A DNA stretch of 64,000 nt. It comes from Nitronereus sp964503895. Its GTDB lineage: Bacteria > Nitrospirota > Nitrospiria > Nitrospirales > UBA8639. Within the stretch, counting starts at the first letter, position 1. Every line of letters starts with the position of its first letter. A model generated the notes under the pieces. The model was not told the DNA's origin and ran no database searches. It saw nothing but the letters and a program-made list of their open reading frames with translations. Positions 44,362-53,288 of this stretch are shown one piece after another. A program made the position numbers and the translations under genes. The stretch spans positions 24,206-88,205 of the forward strand of contig CAZDCF010000005.1 in assembly GCA_964503895.1 (NCBI GenBank). Reading direction: 5' to 3'.

Positions 44362-45006
44362 CTAAATTTTTGGCGGACCCTTACCAAACGTGTCTGACAA
44401 TACATGGTTCCAAATCAAACGGGCAAACGCTTCATACCCCGCAGTATTAAAATGCAAACCATCACTGGAAAAACGGGCAGCCAATAACTGCCCCATACCG
44501 TCTCCGGTCTCATGAAATAAATCCAAGCATTTCATATTCAGATTCTCACACATATCTGTGATCTCTCTATTAAGCACGAGTCGCTGCTTAATATGATTTT
44601 GCGCCCAACCTGGAATTGATTGCCGTCCCTCTTCCCCTAAGCAAATAGACGGAATCGTCACACCCACTGGCTCAATATCTGCCTCCCTCGCATACCAATA
44701 CATCCGGCTTAGATTTTCGCGGATGTGTAAAGGGGTTAACCCCAATCCTAAATCATTAGTCCCTCCCAAAATCACAACGAACTTTGGATTACGTGCTAAA
44801 ACAGATTGGGAAAACCGCTGAACCATTTCAGCTGTAGTTTCTCCGCAAATTGCTGTAACAACGACTTGTGCCTGAGATCCAAGCCACTCTTGAATAAAAC
44901 CACCAGGAGGGGTCTCTACATTCGATCCAAAAACGTCCGCCTTGGTTTGATGCCCCACAGTCAAGCTATCACCAAAACATACTAAATAAGGGTTACCCCA
45001 TTTCAT
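44362..45006 (-). CDS. SGNH/GDSL-family esterase or lipase
   Basis: The four SGNH blocks are present in 214 residues: block I GDSLTVGHQT near the start, a glycine in block II (CGETTAEM), block III ILGGTNDLG with Asn, and block V DGLHFNTAGYEAF with Asp/His. No signal peptide is visible, so it may be cytosolic. Such enzymes hydrolyse lipid or sugar esters; the substrate is unknown. Confidence 0.88.
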   Translation of the reverse strand: MKWGNPYLVCFGDSLTVGHQTKADVFGSNVETPPGGFIQEWLGSQAQVVVTAICGETTAEMVQRFSQSVLARNPKFVVILGGTNDLGLGLTPLHIRENLSRMYWYAREADIEPVGVTIPSICLGEEGRQSIPGWAQNHIKQRLVLNREITDMCENLNMKCLDLFHETGDGMGQLLAARFSSDGLHFNTAGYEAFARLIWNHVLSDTFGKGPPKI

Positions 45007-45274
45007 CTGATGGCCAATCTTTCTCCCCGCCCAATCGAATTCGATGCTTCACTGATTAAACTCACCTGCATTTTCGTTATCCTGTATAATTAGGTCAACG
45101 ACCAGAGCAATGTAATTTTGTTGTAAAACTCTTGACATCGAGACATCTCAGTGAATACCCTGTAGCTTCGATACGGTACTCTGCTAGATGCACCGTGCCT
45201 CAGTCGTGAGACCATTTCCTACCAATCGAGAAACCCATCGCTAACAAATGAGATTTAAGAAGGAGGCCTGTTCC

Positions 45275-45850
45275 ATGCAAAGAGCGAGTCATATAATTTC
45301 TGCAAACACAAAACAGCAACTTGGCATGCTATTTTTCACCATACTTTTGGTAGGCTTTTGGTACGGCCCTCCACAAGCCTTTGCAGCAAAAGGATTTAAG
45401 GTTGGCATTGTTGATCCCCAGACAGTAATTGAAAATACCAAGGCTGGCAAACGCGCCCTTGCAACCCTAAAGGAACATGCGCAGGTTCGACAAAAATTGA
45501 TAGCTGCGGACGAGGCAGAACTCAAATCCATTCAAGAAGAACTCCAGAATTCTGACGCGTTAGGCGACAAAGAAAAACAAACTAAGCAAGGACTGTTTCA
45601 ACGCAAACTTCAGGAATACCAAAGGCGCGGACAGGAATTTCAGACGGAACTTGGCAACAAACAGCAGGCTATGGTCAAAGAGTTCATAGGTAAGATCCAA
45701 GTAGCGACCAAAGCTGTGGCTGATCGCCATGGATTTTCTTTGGTTATAGACAAGGGTAATGAAGCAACGTTAAAAATTGTGTTGTACAGCCGAAAAGGAC
45801 TCGACATCACGAACGAAGTTGTCAAGGAGTTTAACAAAAAATTTCCCTAA
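45275..45850 (+). CDS. OmpH/Skp-family periplasmic chaperone
   Basis: I place the start at ATG 45275, preceded by GAAGGAGGCCTG, nine codons after an upstream ATG. A signal peptide (MLFFTILLVGFWYGPPQAFA) is followed by FKVGIVDPQTVIENTKAGK and a long charged coiled-coil (EAELKSIQEELQNS), then the OmpH end region RHGFSLVIDKGNEA. This is the Skp/OmpH layout: a trimeric chaperone for outer-membrane proteins. No bamA or lpx gene is adjacent, unusual for this family. Confidence 0.88.
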   Translation: MQRASHIISANTKQQLGMLFFTILLVGFWYGPPQAFAAKGFKVGIVDPQTVIENTKAGKRALATLKEHAQVRQKLIAADEAELKSIQEELQNSDALGDKEKQTKQGLFQRKLQEYQRRGQEFQTELGNKQQAMVKEFIGKIQVATKAVADRHGFSLVIDKGNEATLKIVLYSRKGLDITNEVVKEFNKKFP

Positions 45851-46355
45851 ACGCTGATTGCTATTTTTCAAAGCCTCCTTCTTAATCTGCTAGATTTCCT
45901 TTTAACTTTTCCTCATTTGGTGAATTGTGGCCTGGCTCAGAGAAATAACACTTTTGACGCCAGGCTTTAACTCCGTCTTCCACTGATATCACTCAGGAAT
46001 AACCCATTTCCTGAAGACTCATAGCTGCCAAATACAAACCAACATTCGCCACCAAAGAAAAGTCTCTAAATATTTTAGAACAGAAAATAAAAATTTGAGA
46101 AATTCCTAGTGAAGATCTAAACATAAACTAAATATTTCTATGTAGGTATATTTTTGTATAGTTTCCTGCTATAAAGAGCACTAAGACTCCCCATCTAATC
46201 CTATGGATATTGGCAAAACCCCTTGTTTTTTGGTTAATAACTATCTTTTTTTTGACAGCTATGGTATAAATAAAAGTTCGGGTCGGTTAACCCAGTCCTT
46301 GAATAGACGGGGTCACTCAAATAGTACGGACCATTTTTTTTATGAGGGTGCGAAC
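45851..46355. other. Intergenic region, possible weak hairpin
   Basis: In these 505 bases, GCCTGGC (45930) and GCCAGGC (45959, followed by TTT) could form a weak terminator for the chaperone gene. From about 46060 it is very AT-rich and should include the promoter of the next gene. A 51-codon upstream extension of the next frame exists but has no ribosome site and looks non-coding. Confidence 0.4.
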
Positions 46356-46859
46356 ATGTCAAAAGGTAAAAATTCTATAAACATCCGAGGAACTTTGGAG
46401 CCCTTAAGCGCCTGGAAACGTCATAAAGCCTTGCAAGAACTAGCTCGATTTATGGGCCAGGAAGGAAGAGACCATCTTACCCAATTAGAGTATGATTTGG
46501 ACGAAGACAAAACCTATTCGGTTCAATTTTTTGTAAGGCATTGGGGATCTTGGACTAGAGCAGTCCAGAAAGCTCGTGAGTTAGTGGATCAACAAGATGT
46601 GCCAAAACCCGAGACTTCGCCCTTTGCAGGTTGGGTTTCATGCCTTTGTGGGAAAGCCTGCCACTGTGAGAAACGATTCTGGAGCTCTGACCGTCGACGA
46701 ATTCGCATGTGTGATGCCTGCCGATCCTGGTCGGATAAACTCTCAATTGATGACCAATTTTTCTATCTTACGGATGATACGGTCCTCAACACTAGAGTCC
46801 GAAGCACGGGCAAGCAAGGACGTCCGAGAAAAAACGAAGTGCAAGTCAGCGCCAAGTAA
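46356..46859 (+). CDS. Putative DNA-binding protein with homing-endonuclease-like repeat and cysteine cluster
   Basis: The start is ATG 46356, after GAGGGTGCGAAC. Around residues 53-70, SVQFFVRHWGSWTRAVQKA fits the short helical repeat associated with HNH homing endonucleases ('FGSWnaAl..AG'). The second half has cysteines CLCGKACHC and CDAC around RRRIRMC, likely a zinc site. The tail is basic (STGKQGRPRKNE, an AT-hook-like GRPRK). No nuclease HNH motif is seen, so it may be a regulator. About 167 residues. Confidence 0.65.
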   Translation: MSKGKNSINIRGTLEPLSAWKRHKALQELARFMGQEGRDHLTQLEYDLDEDKTYSVQFFVRHWGSWTRAVQKARELVDQQDVPKPETSPFAGWVSCLCGKACHCEKRFWSSDRRRIRMCDACRSWSDKLSIDDQFFYLTDDTVLNTRVRSTGKQGRPRKNEVQVSAK

Positions 46860-47375
46860 GGACTCCAACTGAGGCCTACATTTCAAGAAACGTGTGCGTA
46901 GATACGGCCGCTTCTAAAAATTTTCACTAACACCGGCTAAACCAAAAACCTATTTTCACCAAGCATTTTTCCTGAGTGGGACTCCATTCATTTCCTAATG
47001 AGTGGAGTCCAGGGATTCCCCTCGCTTTGTAAAATAAAAATGCCCTTCCTTTGGGTTCTAGTGGTCAATCCAGCTTTTCCACACTGGAAAAACATGATGA
47101 AAGTTTCTCCCACCCACATTTTCCTTGCCCTGTTTTTTTATTTTAAAAACCTCATCGGCACTTAGGATTGCTTCTAATTCCTTACATCCACGAACCACCA
47201 ATCTCAAGCCGATTTGTTAAAAGACAAATCACCGAATCGATGATTATCATGCCTCACTCAAGAACACAAAATAGCTGCGCTATTGGCTTTCTTCACTCAA
47301 AACCCTGGGCTATTGCAAACTATCAGTTTGAGTGGTTTACTCTTCACATAAACTAAATTTCAAAGATAAGGCCGC
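46860..47375. other. Intergenic region with a strong hairpin
   Basis: In these 516 bases no convincing gene was found. It contains the long hairpin reported separately at 46978. A 62-codon plus-strand frame at 47168 has no ribosome site and reads as random. Confidence 0.5.
46978..47011. repeat. Long inverted repeat, 13-14 bp stem
   Basis: GGGACTCCATTCAT pairs with ATGAGTGGAGTCC across the 5-base loop TTCCT, with one G-U-type mismatch. No T-run follows, so it is not a standard terminator. It may be an RNA structure or the footprint of a regulator; the zinc-cluster protein gene ends about 120 bases upstream. Confidence 0.65.
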
Positions 47376-47810
47376 ATGGATAAAGGAAGACAAAATAAGA
47401 ACGTTTGGCCTGACACACCGATCATCTTATATGATGGAACCTGCAATCTGTGCACAGAAAGCATACGGTTTATCATTCAACGAGACTCACAAAAACAATT
47501 TCGTTTTGCTTCACTGCAATCATCTTTTGCGGATGCGTATGTCAAAAAGTTTGGGAAAGGGCGTGAGCATTTAACATCTATGGTATTAATTATTGGAAAG
47601 CAAGTTTATCGTCAATCGACAGCCGCGCTACTAACTGCAAAAAGGCTTGATGGGTTTTGGTCTCTTCTGACAATATTTTTGCTAATTCCACGACCCATCC
47701 GAGACCGTACATACGACTTGATTGCCGCATACCGCTACCACATATTCGGGAAAACAGATTCCTGCTGGAAACCCACACCTGACTTATCAGACCGCTTCAT
47801 TGAAACCTAA
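47376..47810 (+). CDS. DCC-family thiol-disulfide oxidoreductase (DUF393)
   Basis: These 144 residues start with the defining ILYDGTCNLCTESIRF (DGxCxLC), a thioredoxin-fold CxxC motif, followed by FRFASLQS and the LTIFLLIPRPIRDRTYDLIA region and YRYHIFGKTDSC. The family is a small thiol-disulfide oxidoreductase of uncertain substrate. It is 18 bases upstream of a secreted protease-like gene, so the two may be co-transcribed. Confidence 0.9.
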   Translation: MDKGRQNKNVWPDTPIILYDGTCNLCTESIRFIIQRDSQKQFRFASLQSSFADAYVKKFGKGREHLTSMVLIIGKQVYRQSTAALLTAKRLDGFWSLLTIFLLIPRPIRDRTYDLIAAYRYHIFGKTDSCWKPTPDLSDRFIET

Positions 47811-47828
47811 CAAATACACCATCACCCC

Positions 47829-48533
47829 ATGACAGCAAACAAAAAAATGGTCCCTTATTCCACCCTTACCCTAAATATTACGATAGCCCTGCTCCTGACT
47901 TTTAATTCTACAGCCATCGCCTCCCCTAAAAGCCCAGCGACACATATCCGACACCAGTCCGTCCCAATCCTTGGCGTAACATTCGACAAAACGAAGCGCC
48001 CCTTGGGTATAGTGATGTACGCCATGATTCATTTCCAAAAACGAGCAGACCATGATGGACTTAAAGTACATTTTCGAAAAGTCCTAGGACGATTCGGCCC
48101 CATTGCTCGAAAAGCAGTAGCAACATCTATAGGCCTGGCTGCCAAAGTATCGAAACTAAAGGATGATTCCTGGACGGTGATCCTAGAATTTCCTTATGCT
48201 GGCTTGACAATGTATGGGGCCAGTTTATCCGCAATGATAGCCCTTTCCGTTATTGCACTCGCTAAGGATGATGCTGTGAAATATGGCCGGACACTTACTG
48301 GAACAATTTTAAAGAATGGCCGCATAGGAACAGTTACAGGCATTCCCTATAAAGTCTATGCTGCTCACGCAGCAGGCCTTGAACAAGTTCTCATTCCCGA
48401 AGAATACCACCCGCTTGATGGAGAATGGCGACTCCCCTTTCTTATGCATATCTCACATGTTGGAACTCTCGAGAAAGCCTACCAACGCTTAACAGACCAA
48501 CCATTATTTCCAAAACATTCCTTAAGGCAATGA
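47829..48533 (+). CDS. Secreted Lon-type (S16) protease-like domain protein
   Basis: The 234 residues have an N-terminal signal peptide (LTLNITIALLLTFNSTAIA). The rest matches the proteolytic domain of Lon: a nucleophile-like GASLSAMIALSVIAL with S132, then RTLTGTILKNGRIGTVTGI and PYKVYAAHAAGLEQVLIPEE with K175. The Ser-Lys spacing of 43 residues equals the S679-K722 spacing of E. coli Lon as I count it. There is no AAA+ domain. DGPSAG is altered to YGASLS, so activity is likely but unproven. It should act in the periplasm. Confidence 0.8.
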   Translation: MTANKKMVPYSTLTLNITIALLLTFNSTAIASPKSPATHIRHQSVPILGVTFDKTKRPLGIVMYAMIHFQKRADHDGLKVHFRKVLGRFGPIARKAVATSIGLAAKVSKLKDDSWTVILEFPYAGLTMYGASLSAMIALSVIALAKDDAVKYGRTLTGTILKNGRIGTVTGIPYKVYAAHAAGLEQVLIPEEYHPLDGEWRLPFLMHISHVGTLEKAYQRLTDQPLFPKHSLRQ

Positions 48534-48680
48534 CGCGCATGAAAACTAATTGAGCCCGTAGGTCACGCCATTAGTGACGCAACCATGACCAATTGGCTTT
48601 CCAGCAATCGCTGTATCACCATGGTGGGAACAGAAGATTTTTCTGGGTCATACACTTAATCGTTAATTACTTGAAAAATG

Positions 48681-48695
48681 ATACACAAGGTGTAT
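48681..48695. promoter_or_regulatory. Palindrome upstream of the sigma-54 activator gene
   Basis: ATACAC-AAG-GTGTAT is a perfect 6-bp dyad around 3 bases, about 60 bases before the ATG at 48755. It may be an operator for this gene. It differs from the CTCACGGCA palindrome found downstream of the gene. Confidence 0.4.
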
Positions 48696-48754
48696 GTTGT
48701 TTAAAACTAGGGCAGAACACTGATCCCGTGCATATGAGCCATGATCGTTCCTAA

Positions 48755-51598
48755 ATGAGCCCCCTACTAAAAATAGTCCTGTTTCCTGCAATCCTTGGTG
48801 GCCTTATGGCGATGACGCCATGGTATCCCGCTTGGGAAAACACCTTCTATGACAAACGCATGACATGGTTTGTAGAGGAGCATCCACGAGCCCAAGAAAT
48901 TCTGTTGATAGGCATGCAGCGATCACCCCGAGAGTATATATGCGGGAATTATTCAAATCGTGGCCAGGCCACGACGGACAAAGCTCTGGCTGTTACACTT
49001 GAATCGCTAGATAAACTATCCCCCAAAGCTGTGGCTTTAGCGTTTCGTCTCCCGAACTGTGAAGCTCTCAAGCATCTGGGAGCCAAACTGGCACCCTTGA
49101 GAAATCAGGGCATTCCGCTTGTATTAATACCACCTAAAACGTCGGCTGTCACTGAAAGTAATGTCCCCCGTACCTTGCTCCTCCAAGATTTGTATTTAGA
49201 AGAGGATCCCAACTGGTATCGTGTTCAGTCTGGCGATACCTTATCAATGATTGCTTATCGATTTCATACCACCGTGCGGACTCTCAAAAGCCTAAACAAT
49301 TTGTCAGATGACAAGATTGCATACGGACAACGACTGCTGATTAGCCAAAAAGAAAAGGAGTCCGTCTCGCATCTCCCTACTACATCATTAACCGCAATCG
49401 GTACGCTTGAGATCAAAGCACAGGATACGGAGGATGGAATCTTACGAGCTTTAGATTTAGGATCTCGCATTCCCCCGATCGGAGTCCTCTTAGCTGACTT
49501 GCTCAACTTAGAGCAAACAGCTCCATTTGATCCTTTCCCAAAAATACAACCCACCGTTCAGAAGAATAAAACCTGGCGCATTACCTATAGTGAGTCTTGG
49601 TATGCAGACCCGAAACCGTTTCACTACCAGTCCCTCGATCATTTTTCTGTTTTGGACAATCGAGCAACAAAAGCTCTCATCAACGACAAAATCGTCATTC
49701 TTTTTGACGCAACAGAGGAATCTACGGTCAGGACCCCACGCGGTGAACTTGTCCCACGTGCTTATATTCATGCCCAAGTACTACTCAATCGCCTGACGGG
49801 CATGACAATTGTCACATCTTCTTGGTGGCAAACTGTGTGCCTGATTCTTCTAGGCAGTAGTGCCATGGCAAGCCTCTATCATATTTCGTCCTATCGACGA
49901 CGGAGTAATTCTAATCCAATCATCATCTGGCTATATCCAGTCGGCTGGACTCTCTTTCTATTCCTAATCTTAGGCATAGGCCAGTATCTCGCTTTTTTCA
50001 TGACTCAATATATGATTGAGGTTATTCCTCCCCTTGTCGCCACTGGAATTGCTGCGTTTGGAGTTACCATCCTCACATGGCATCAGTCCTTTGCTCGCTT
50101 GGCTTCACGGATGGAAGATATGCAATCGGAGCGAGATGTCATGCTGGATGAACGAGCACGATTACTTGAGACAGCAGAAGAAAATACAGAAGAAATCTTG
50201 AAAATGGATCGCCAGCTGAATGAACAAAACGCTGCTATATTGCTTTTAGAAGGTGACCTGAAACAGCAGAAAGACTTTCAGCGTCAATACCTGCCGCATA
50301 AGGTTCCCCTGAAGCCCCCTAAAGACGAGAGCTGGCTTGAGTTAGAGCAAGAAGCGAAAGGCTTCGACATCGTGACTCGGGACAGAACAATGTTGCAGGC
50401 CTTCCATGCGCTCAAAGAGTTATCCCAAAATCCTGAGCGACCCATCTTTATTTCTGGAGACACAGGAACGGGAAAAGAGCTGTATGCAAAGGCTTCGCAT
50501 CACTTGAGTGATCGTCCGAACGGTCCATTTAAAACCATTAATATGGGAGAACTTACTGGAGAGAAACTCCTGTCGCGACTGTTTGGAACTGCAAAGGGTG
50601 CATTCACCGGCGTTCATGGTAGTGAAGGACTCTTTCAGCAAGCTCATCGCGGCACCTTATTCCTCGATGAAATCGCCAATCTTAATAGGGAAGGACAAGG
50701 TCAAATCTTACGGGTACTAGAGGATGGGTGCTTTACACCACTGGGTGGGAAAACATCAATAAGAACCGATGTACGTCTAATTTTTGCCACAAATAAAAAT
50801 CTCAAAAAAGAGTGGGGAGAAGGACGATTCATGGAAGATCTGTATCACCGCGTAATGAGTGGGGGAATCATTAGACTGATCCCACTGCAGAAGCGCGCCA
50901 AGGAAGACCGCCAACTGATAACAGACCATCTCCTTCGCAAAAATACTCGTCGCGATTCTATCCCTCGACTAACAGAAGAAGCCCTAGAATGGATTTTTGA
51001 ACAGCCTTGGCCTGGAAATGTCCGTGAGTTAGACGGCGTTTTGTACCGGAGCCTTACGAACCATCCAGAAGTACCAACAATCCAACGAGAACATTTAGTG
51101 CAAGCTGTTGATACTGAAAGTCCCCTGTTACCAGATGAGCCTATGAGACAAGACTCAAGCCCGCTTCTGTCTCCAGAAGTGGTTGACCCACTTACCACGC
51201 AGTTGTCTGATGAAGAGTTCATGGGAAAATTCTGCGGCTTTCAAGGAGCTATTGGGCAGTTAGCCGCCGAGCTAGGTCAACACCGGGATCGCGTCACGCT
51301 AAGGGTCAAGGGATTGGCATTTGAGGCTATATGTCAGGGCGGGAGCCCTCCTAACTATGAGGAGTGTTGTGAGCGGATACTCCGAGGCCATGCTCTTTCT
51401 CGTCTCCCCAAGCGAAAACTAGAGAAGAAATTGAGGGGATATTGGGACACACTTGTAAGAACTTGTCAGGACTGCCCTTCACCTGACGAAGCGATAGCTT
51501 CTATCTTTAAGCAAAATGAAAATATGCTGACCCGCAAACACTATCTGCGCGACCTTGAGCCCTTCATCAAGCAACACTACTCCTCCCTGAACCGGTAA
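48755..51598 (+). CDS. Membrane-bound sigma-54 activator with CHASE2-like and LysM domains
   Basis: 947 residues. An N-terminal helix (1-20) is followed by an extracytoplasmic region resembling CHASE2 (~28-345), into which a LysM motif is inserted at ~154-197 (YRVQSGDTLSMIAYRF... NNLSDDKIAYGQRLLI). Three helices lie at ~357-440 and a coiled coil at ~448-510. The AAA+ domain has Walker A GDTGTGKE (568-575), a GAFTGV loop (615-620, Ala to Val), Walker B GTLFLDEI and an R-finger region EDLYHRV. The C-terminus includes a weak HTH (QLAAELGQHRDRV). LysM suggests it senses peptidoglycan. No paired kinase gene. Confidence 0.85.
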   Translation: MSPLLKIVLFPAILGGLMAMTPWYPAWENTFYDKRMTWFVEEHPRAQEILLIGMQRSPREYICGNYSNRGQATTDKALAVTLESLDKLSPKAVALAFRLPNCEALKHLGAKLAPLRNQGIPLVLIPPKTSAVTESNVPRTLLLQDLYLEEDPNWYRVQSGDTLSMIAYRFHTTVRTLKSLNNLSDDKIAYGQRLLISQKEKESVSHLPTTSLTAIGTLEIKAQDTEDGILRALDLGSRIPPIGVLLADLLNLEQTAPFDPFPKIQPTVQKNKTWRITYSESWYADPKPFHYQSLDHFSVLDNRATKALINDKIVILFDATEESTVRTPRGELVPRAYIHAQVLLNRLTGMTIVTSSWWQTVCLILLGSSAMASLYHISSYRRRSNSNPIIIWLYPVGWTLFLFLILGIGQYLAFFMTQYMIEVIPPLVATGIAAFGVTILTWHQSFARLASRMEDMQSERDVMLDERARLLETAEENTEEILKMDRQLNEQNAAILLLEGDLKQQKDFQRQYLPHKVPLKPPKDESWLELEQEAKGFDIVTRDRTMLQAFHALKELSQNPERPIFISGDTGTGKELYAKASHHLSDRPNGPFKTINMGELTGEKLLSRLFGTAKGAFTGVHGSEGLFQQAHRGTLFLDEIANLNREGQGQILRVLEDGCFTPLGGKTSIRTDVRLIFATNKNLKKEWGEGRFMEDLYHRVMSGGIIRLIPLQKRAKEDRQLITDHLLRKNTRRDSIPRLTEEALEWIFEQPWPGNVRELDGVLYRSLTNHPEVPTIQREHLVQAVDTESPLLPDEPMRQDSSPLLSPEVVDPLTTQLSDEEFMGKFCGFQGAIGQLAAELGQHRDRVTLRVKGLAFEAICQGGSPPNYEECCERILRGHALSRLPKRKLEKKLRGYWDTLVRTCQDCPSPDEAIASIFKQNENMLTRKHYLRDLEPFIKQHYSSLNR

Positions 51599-51679
51599 CA
51601 TCTTTTTCAGTAAGCCGGTCTTTTGCATTCTCATCTGTGTGCCGTGACTTGTCGGTAATCATGCTGTGACCTGCACGAG

Positions 51680-51701
51680 CTCACGGCATGATTGCCGTGA
51701 G
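51680..51701. promoter_or_regulatory. 9-bp palindrome, candidate activator-binding site
   Basis: CTCACGGCA (51680-51688) and TGCCGTGAG (51693-51701) form a perfect 9-bp dyad with a 4-base spacer. A further half-site TGCCGTGA is at 51640-51647. No T-run follows. It lies about 130 bases upstream of a -24/-12 promoter candidate, the usual distance for an enhancer bound by a sigma-54 activator. Confidence 0.55.
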
Positions 51702-51819
51702 CCATGATCTAGTCCTGCATCATGCTTCATTCTGAAAAATCTTTCTAATCTCTCAATAACATTAGAAATTTTTATCTTCTTTTCCCATTGCACCCCCAAA
51801 GTATGCCCACTGTTTGAAC

Positions 51820-51835
51820 TGGCATAGAAATAGCA
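51820..51835 (+). promoter_or_regulatory. Candidate sigma-54 (-24/-12) promoter
   Basis: TGGCATAGAAATAGCA has GG and GC separated by exactly 10 bases and matches the TGGCA part of the consensus TGGCAC-N5-TTGC. It lies 68 bases before the ATG at 51903, right after the gene for a sigma-54 activator. Sequence-only call. Confidence 0.6.
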
Positions 51836-51902
51836 ACTTTATCTACAGGACAAGAGAACGATCGTGACTTTTTGCGTACACACAAACGAAAGGAGATCCA
51901 TC

Positions 51903-52202
51903 ATGTCACTGAATTTAAAAACCACTCCCCGCAAGCTAGTAACGTCAAAAATTCAAAAAGGGAGTCATTTCCTGTTATGGCCTGACCGGACACGATCGGA
52001 ATTGGAGCGCCTCTGCATTACAACTAAAGAAGTTGCACCAATTCCACCTCGGTGGCGACGTATTAATCCTGCTCAATATCTCAAGGAACGACCCAGTAAC
52101 GTTTGTATTCTCGCTGCTTCTGGACAAAAGCCCCCACTGATTATCCAACTCGTACCCGCAACGCAGCGGTTTAGTGACGTAACCCCAAATGCCGTACCGT
52201 AA
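51903..52202 (+). CDS. Small basic hypothetical protein, 99 aa
   Basis: The start is ATG 51903, after AAAGGAGATCCATC; an upstream GTG in the same frame lacks a ribosome site. The protein is soluble and basic (MSLNLKTTPRKLVTSKIQ, later PPRWRRINPAQYLKERP). No family is recognised. It is the first gene downstream of the -24/-12 promoter candidate and would share that transcript with the HEAT and OmpA-like genes. Confidence 0.6.
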   Translation: MSLNLKTTPRKLVTSKIQKGSHFLLWPDRTRSELERLCITTKEVAPIPPRWRRINPAQYLKERPSNVCILAASGQKPPLIIQLVPATQRFSDVTPNAVP

Positions 52203-52271
52203 CATCTCCTTAAAAGGTCATAACGCACGATGAGTAGAACTTTGCCATTCTTCCTTAAAAGGAGATTTACC

Positions 52272-53186
52272 ATGCGGTATAGAGCCATTCACAACGAACT
52301 TTTCAAGCAACTAGAAAACCAAGATTCCAAGGTCCGAGCCGCCGCAGCCTATAGTTTGGGAAAAATGAAAGTGCGACGAGGAATTAAACATCTGGCGCGT
52401 GCGCTGCAGGATCACATCCCTGAGGTGCGTTACCATGCAGTTTGGGCATTGGGGGTGATCAGGGACCCGAAAGCCTTTGCCTATCTCAAGATTGCCAAAC
52501 TGGATAATGATTCGGAAGTGCAGTGCGCAATCCAGCAAGCCTTGTACCGACTTGCCCTACCCTCGACAGATTCACTGATTGACATGCTTGCCAATCACCC
52601 AAATCCTCAGAAACGTTCACAGGCTGCAAAGTCATTAGGCACCCTTTGCGAGTCACAAGCCCTGGAGGCACTGGTCCGTGCACTGAAAGATCCCTCGCTG
52701 CGGGTCAAATTTGAATCGATTCGGGCCATTGGATACTTACATTTCAACGGAGATCCCAATTTACTCAAAAAGATTATTACTTCATTGAATGATGAAAATC
52801 CAGTCCTGCGCCGGCACATTGTAGTGGCAATCCGACACCTACTGACATACGGCATACCTATACATGAGCAGAATATTATTAGGCCCCCTCTAACGTCAGC
52901 GTCGTCTGCTCCTCAATTGCAAGCCTGCACTGAGATAACAACGACACATCAAGACTTAGAGATGCGTTATGCGGTTAAAAGGTTATTCAATTGTCTACGA
53001 AACGATCCAGACCCATTGATACGAGTTGAAGCTGCCAGGACCTTAGGACATCTGCTGGGTAACTCCACGGCACCAGAACCTAGATGGAATGAATCTCGTC
53101 ATAAGGCACCTATCAGTTCTAGCGATAGCATAGGCAGAAACACTCCCCTTGTTGTCTTGAAGGGAGGGGTAACAGGGGCTTTCTGA
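52272..53186 (+). CDS. HEAT-repeat protein
   Basis: I place the start at ATG 52272, after AAAAGGAGATTTACC. About 304 residues consist mostly of PBS-lyase-type HEAT repeats: KVRAAAAYSLGKMKVRRGI, EVRYHAVWALGVIRDPKAF, EVQCAIQQALYRLAL and KRSQAAKSLGTLCESQAL, RVKFESIRAIGYLHFNGDPN, then RVEAARTLGHLLG near the end. No signal peptide, so it is cytosolic. The repeats bind partner proteins; the partner is unknown. It does not resemble the secreted HEAT pair at 18-20 kb. Confidence 0.85.
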   Translation: MRYRAIHNELFKQLENQDSKVRAAAAYSLGKMKVRRGIKHLARALQDHIPEVRYHAVWALGVIRDPKAFAYLKIAKLDNDSEVQCAIQQALYRLALPSTDSLIDMLANHPNPQKRSQAAKSLGTLCESQALEALVRALKDPSLRVKFESIRAIGYLHFNGDPNLLKKIITSLNDENPVLRRHIVVAIRHLLTYGIPIHEQNIIRPPLTSASSAPQLQACTEITTTHQDLEMRYAVKRLFNCLRNDPDPLIRVEAARTLGHLLGNSTAPEPRWNESRHKAPISSSDSIGRNTPLVVLKGGVTGAF

Positions 53187-53288
53187 GATAGCCGAGATCC
53201 CCCGTTGTTTATCAATTTTATTCACGGTGTCTGTAGCAATTGAAAGCCTTGCCAAGACAATTGCTGTAGATGCCAGAAAGGAAAATCC

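Noticed and set aside
46251..46266. TTGACA followed by TATAAA as a sigma-70 promoter
   Set aside because: The two boxes are only about 7 bases apart, far from the required ~17.
47168..47356. 62-codon plus-strand frame before the DCC-family gene
   Set aside because: No ribosome site, random-looking composition, and no domain.
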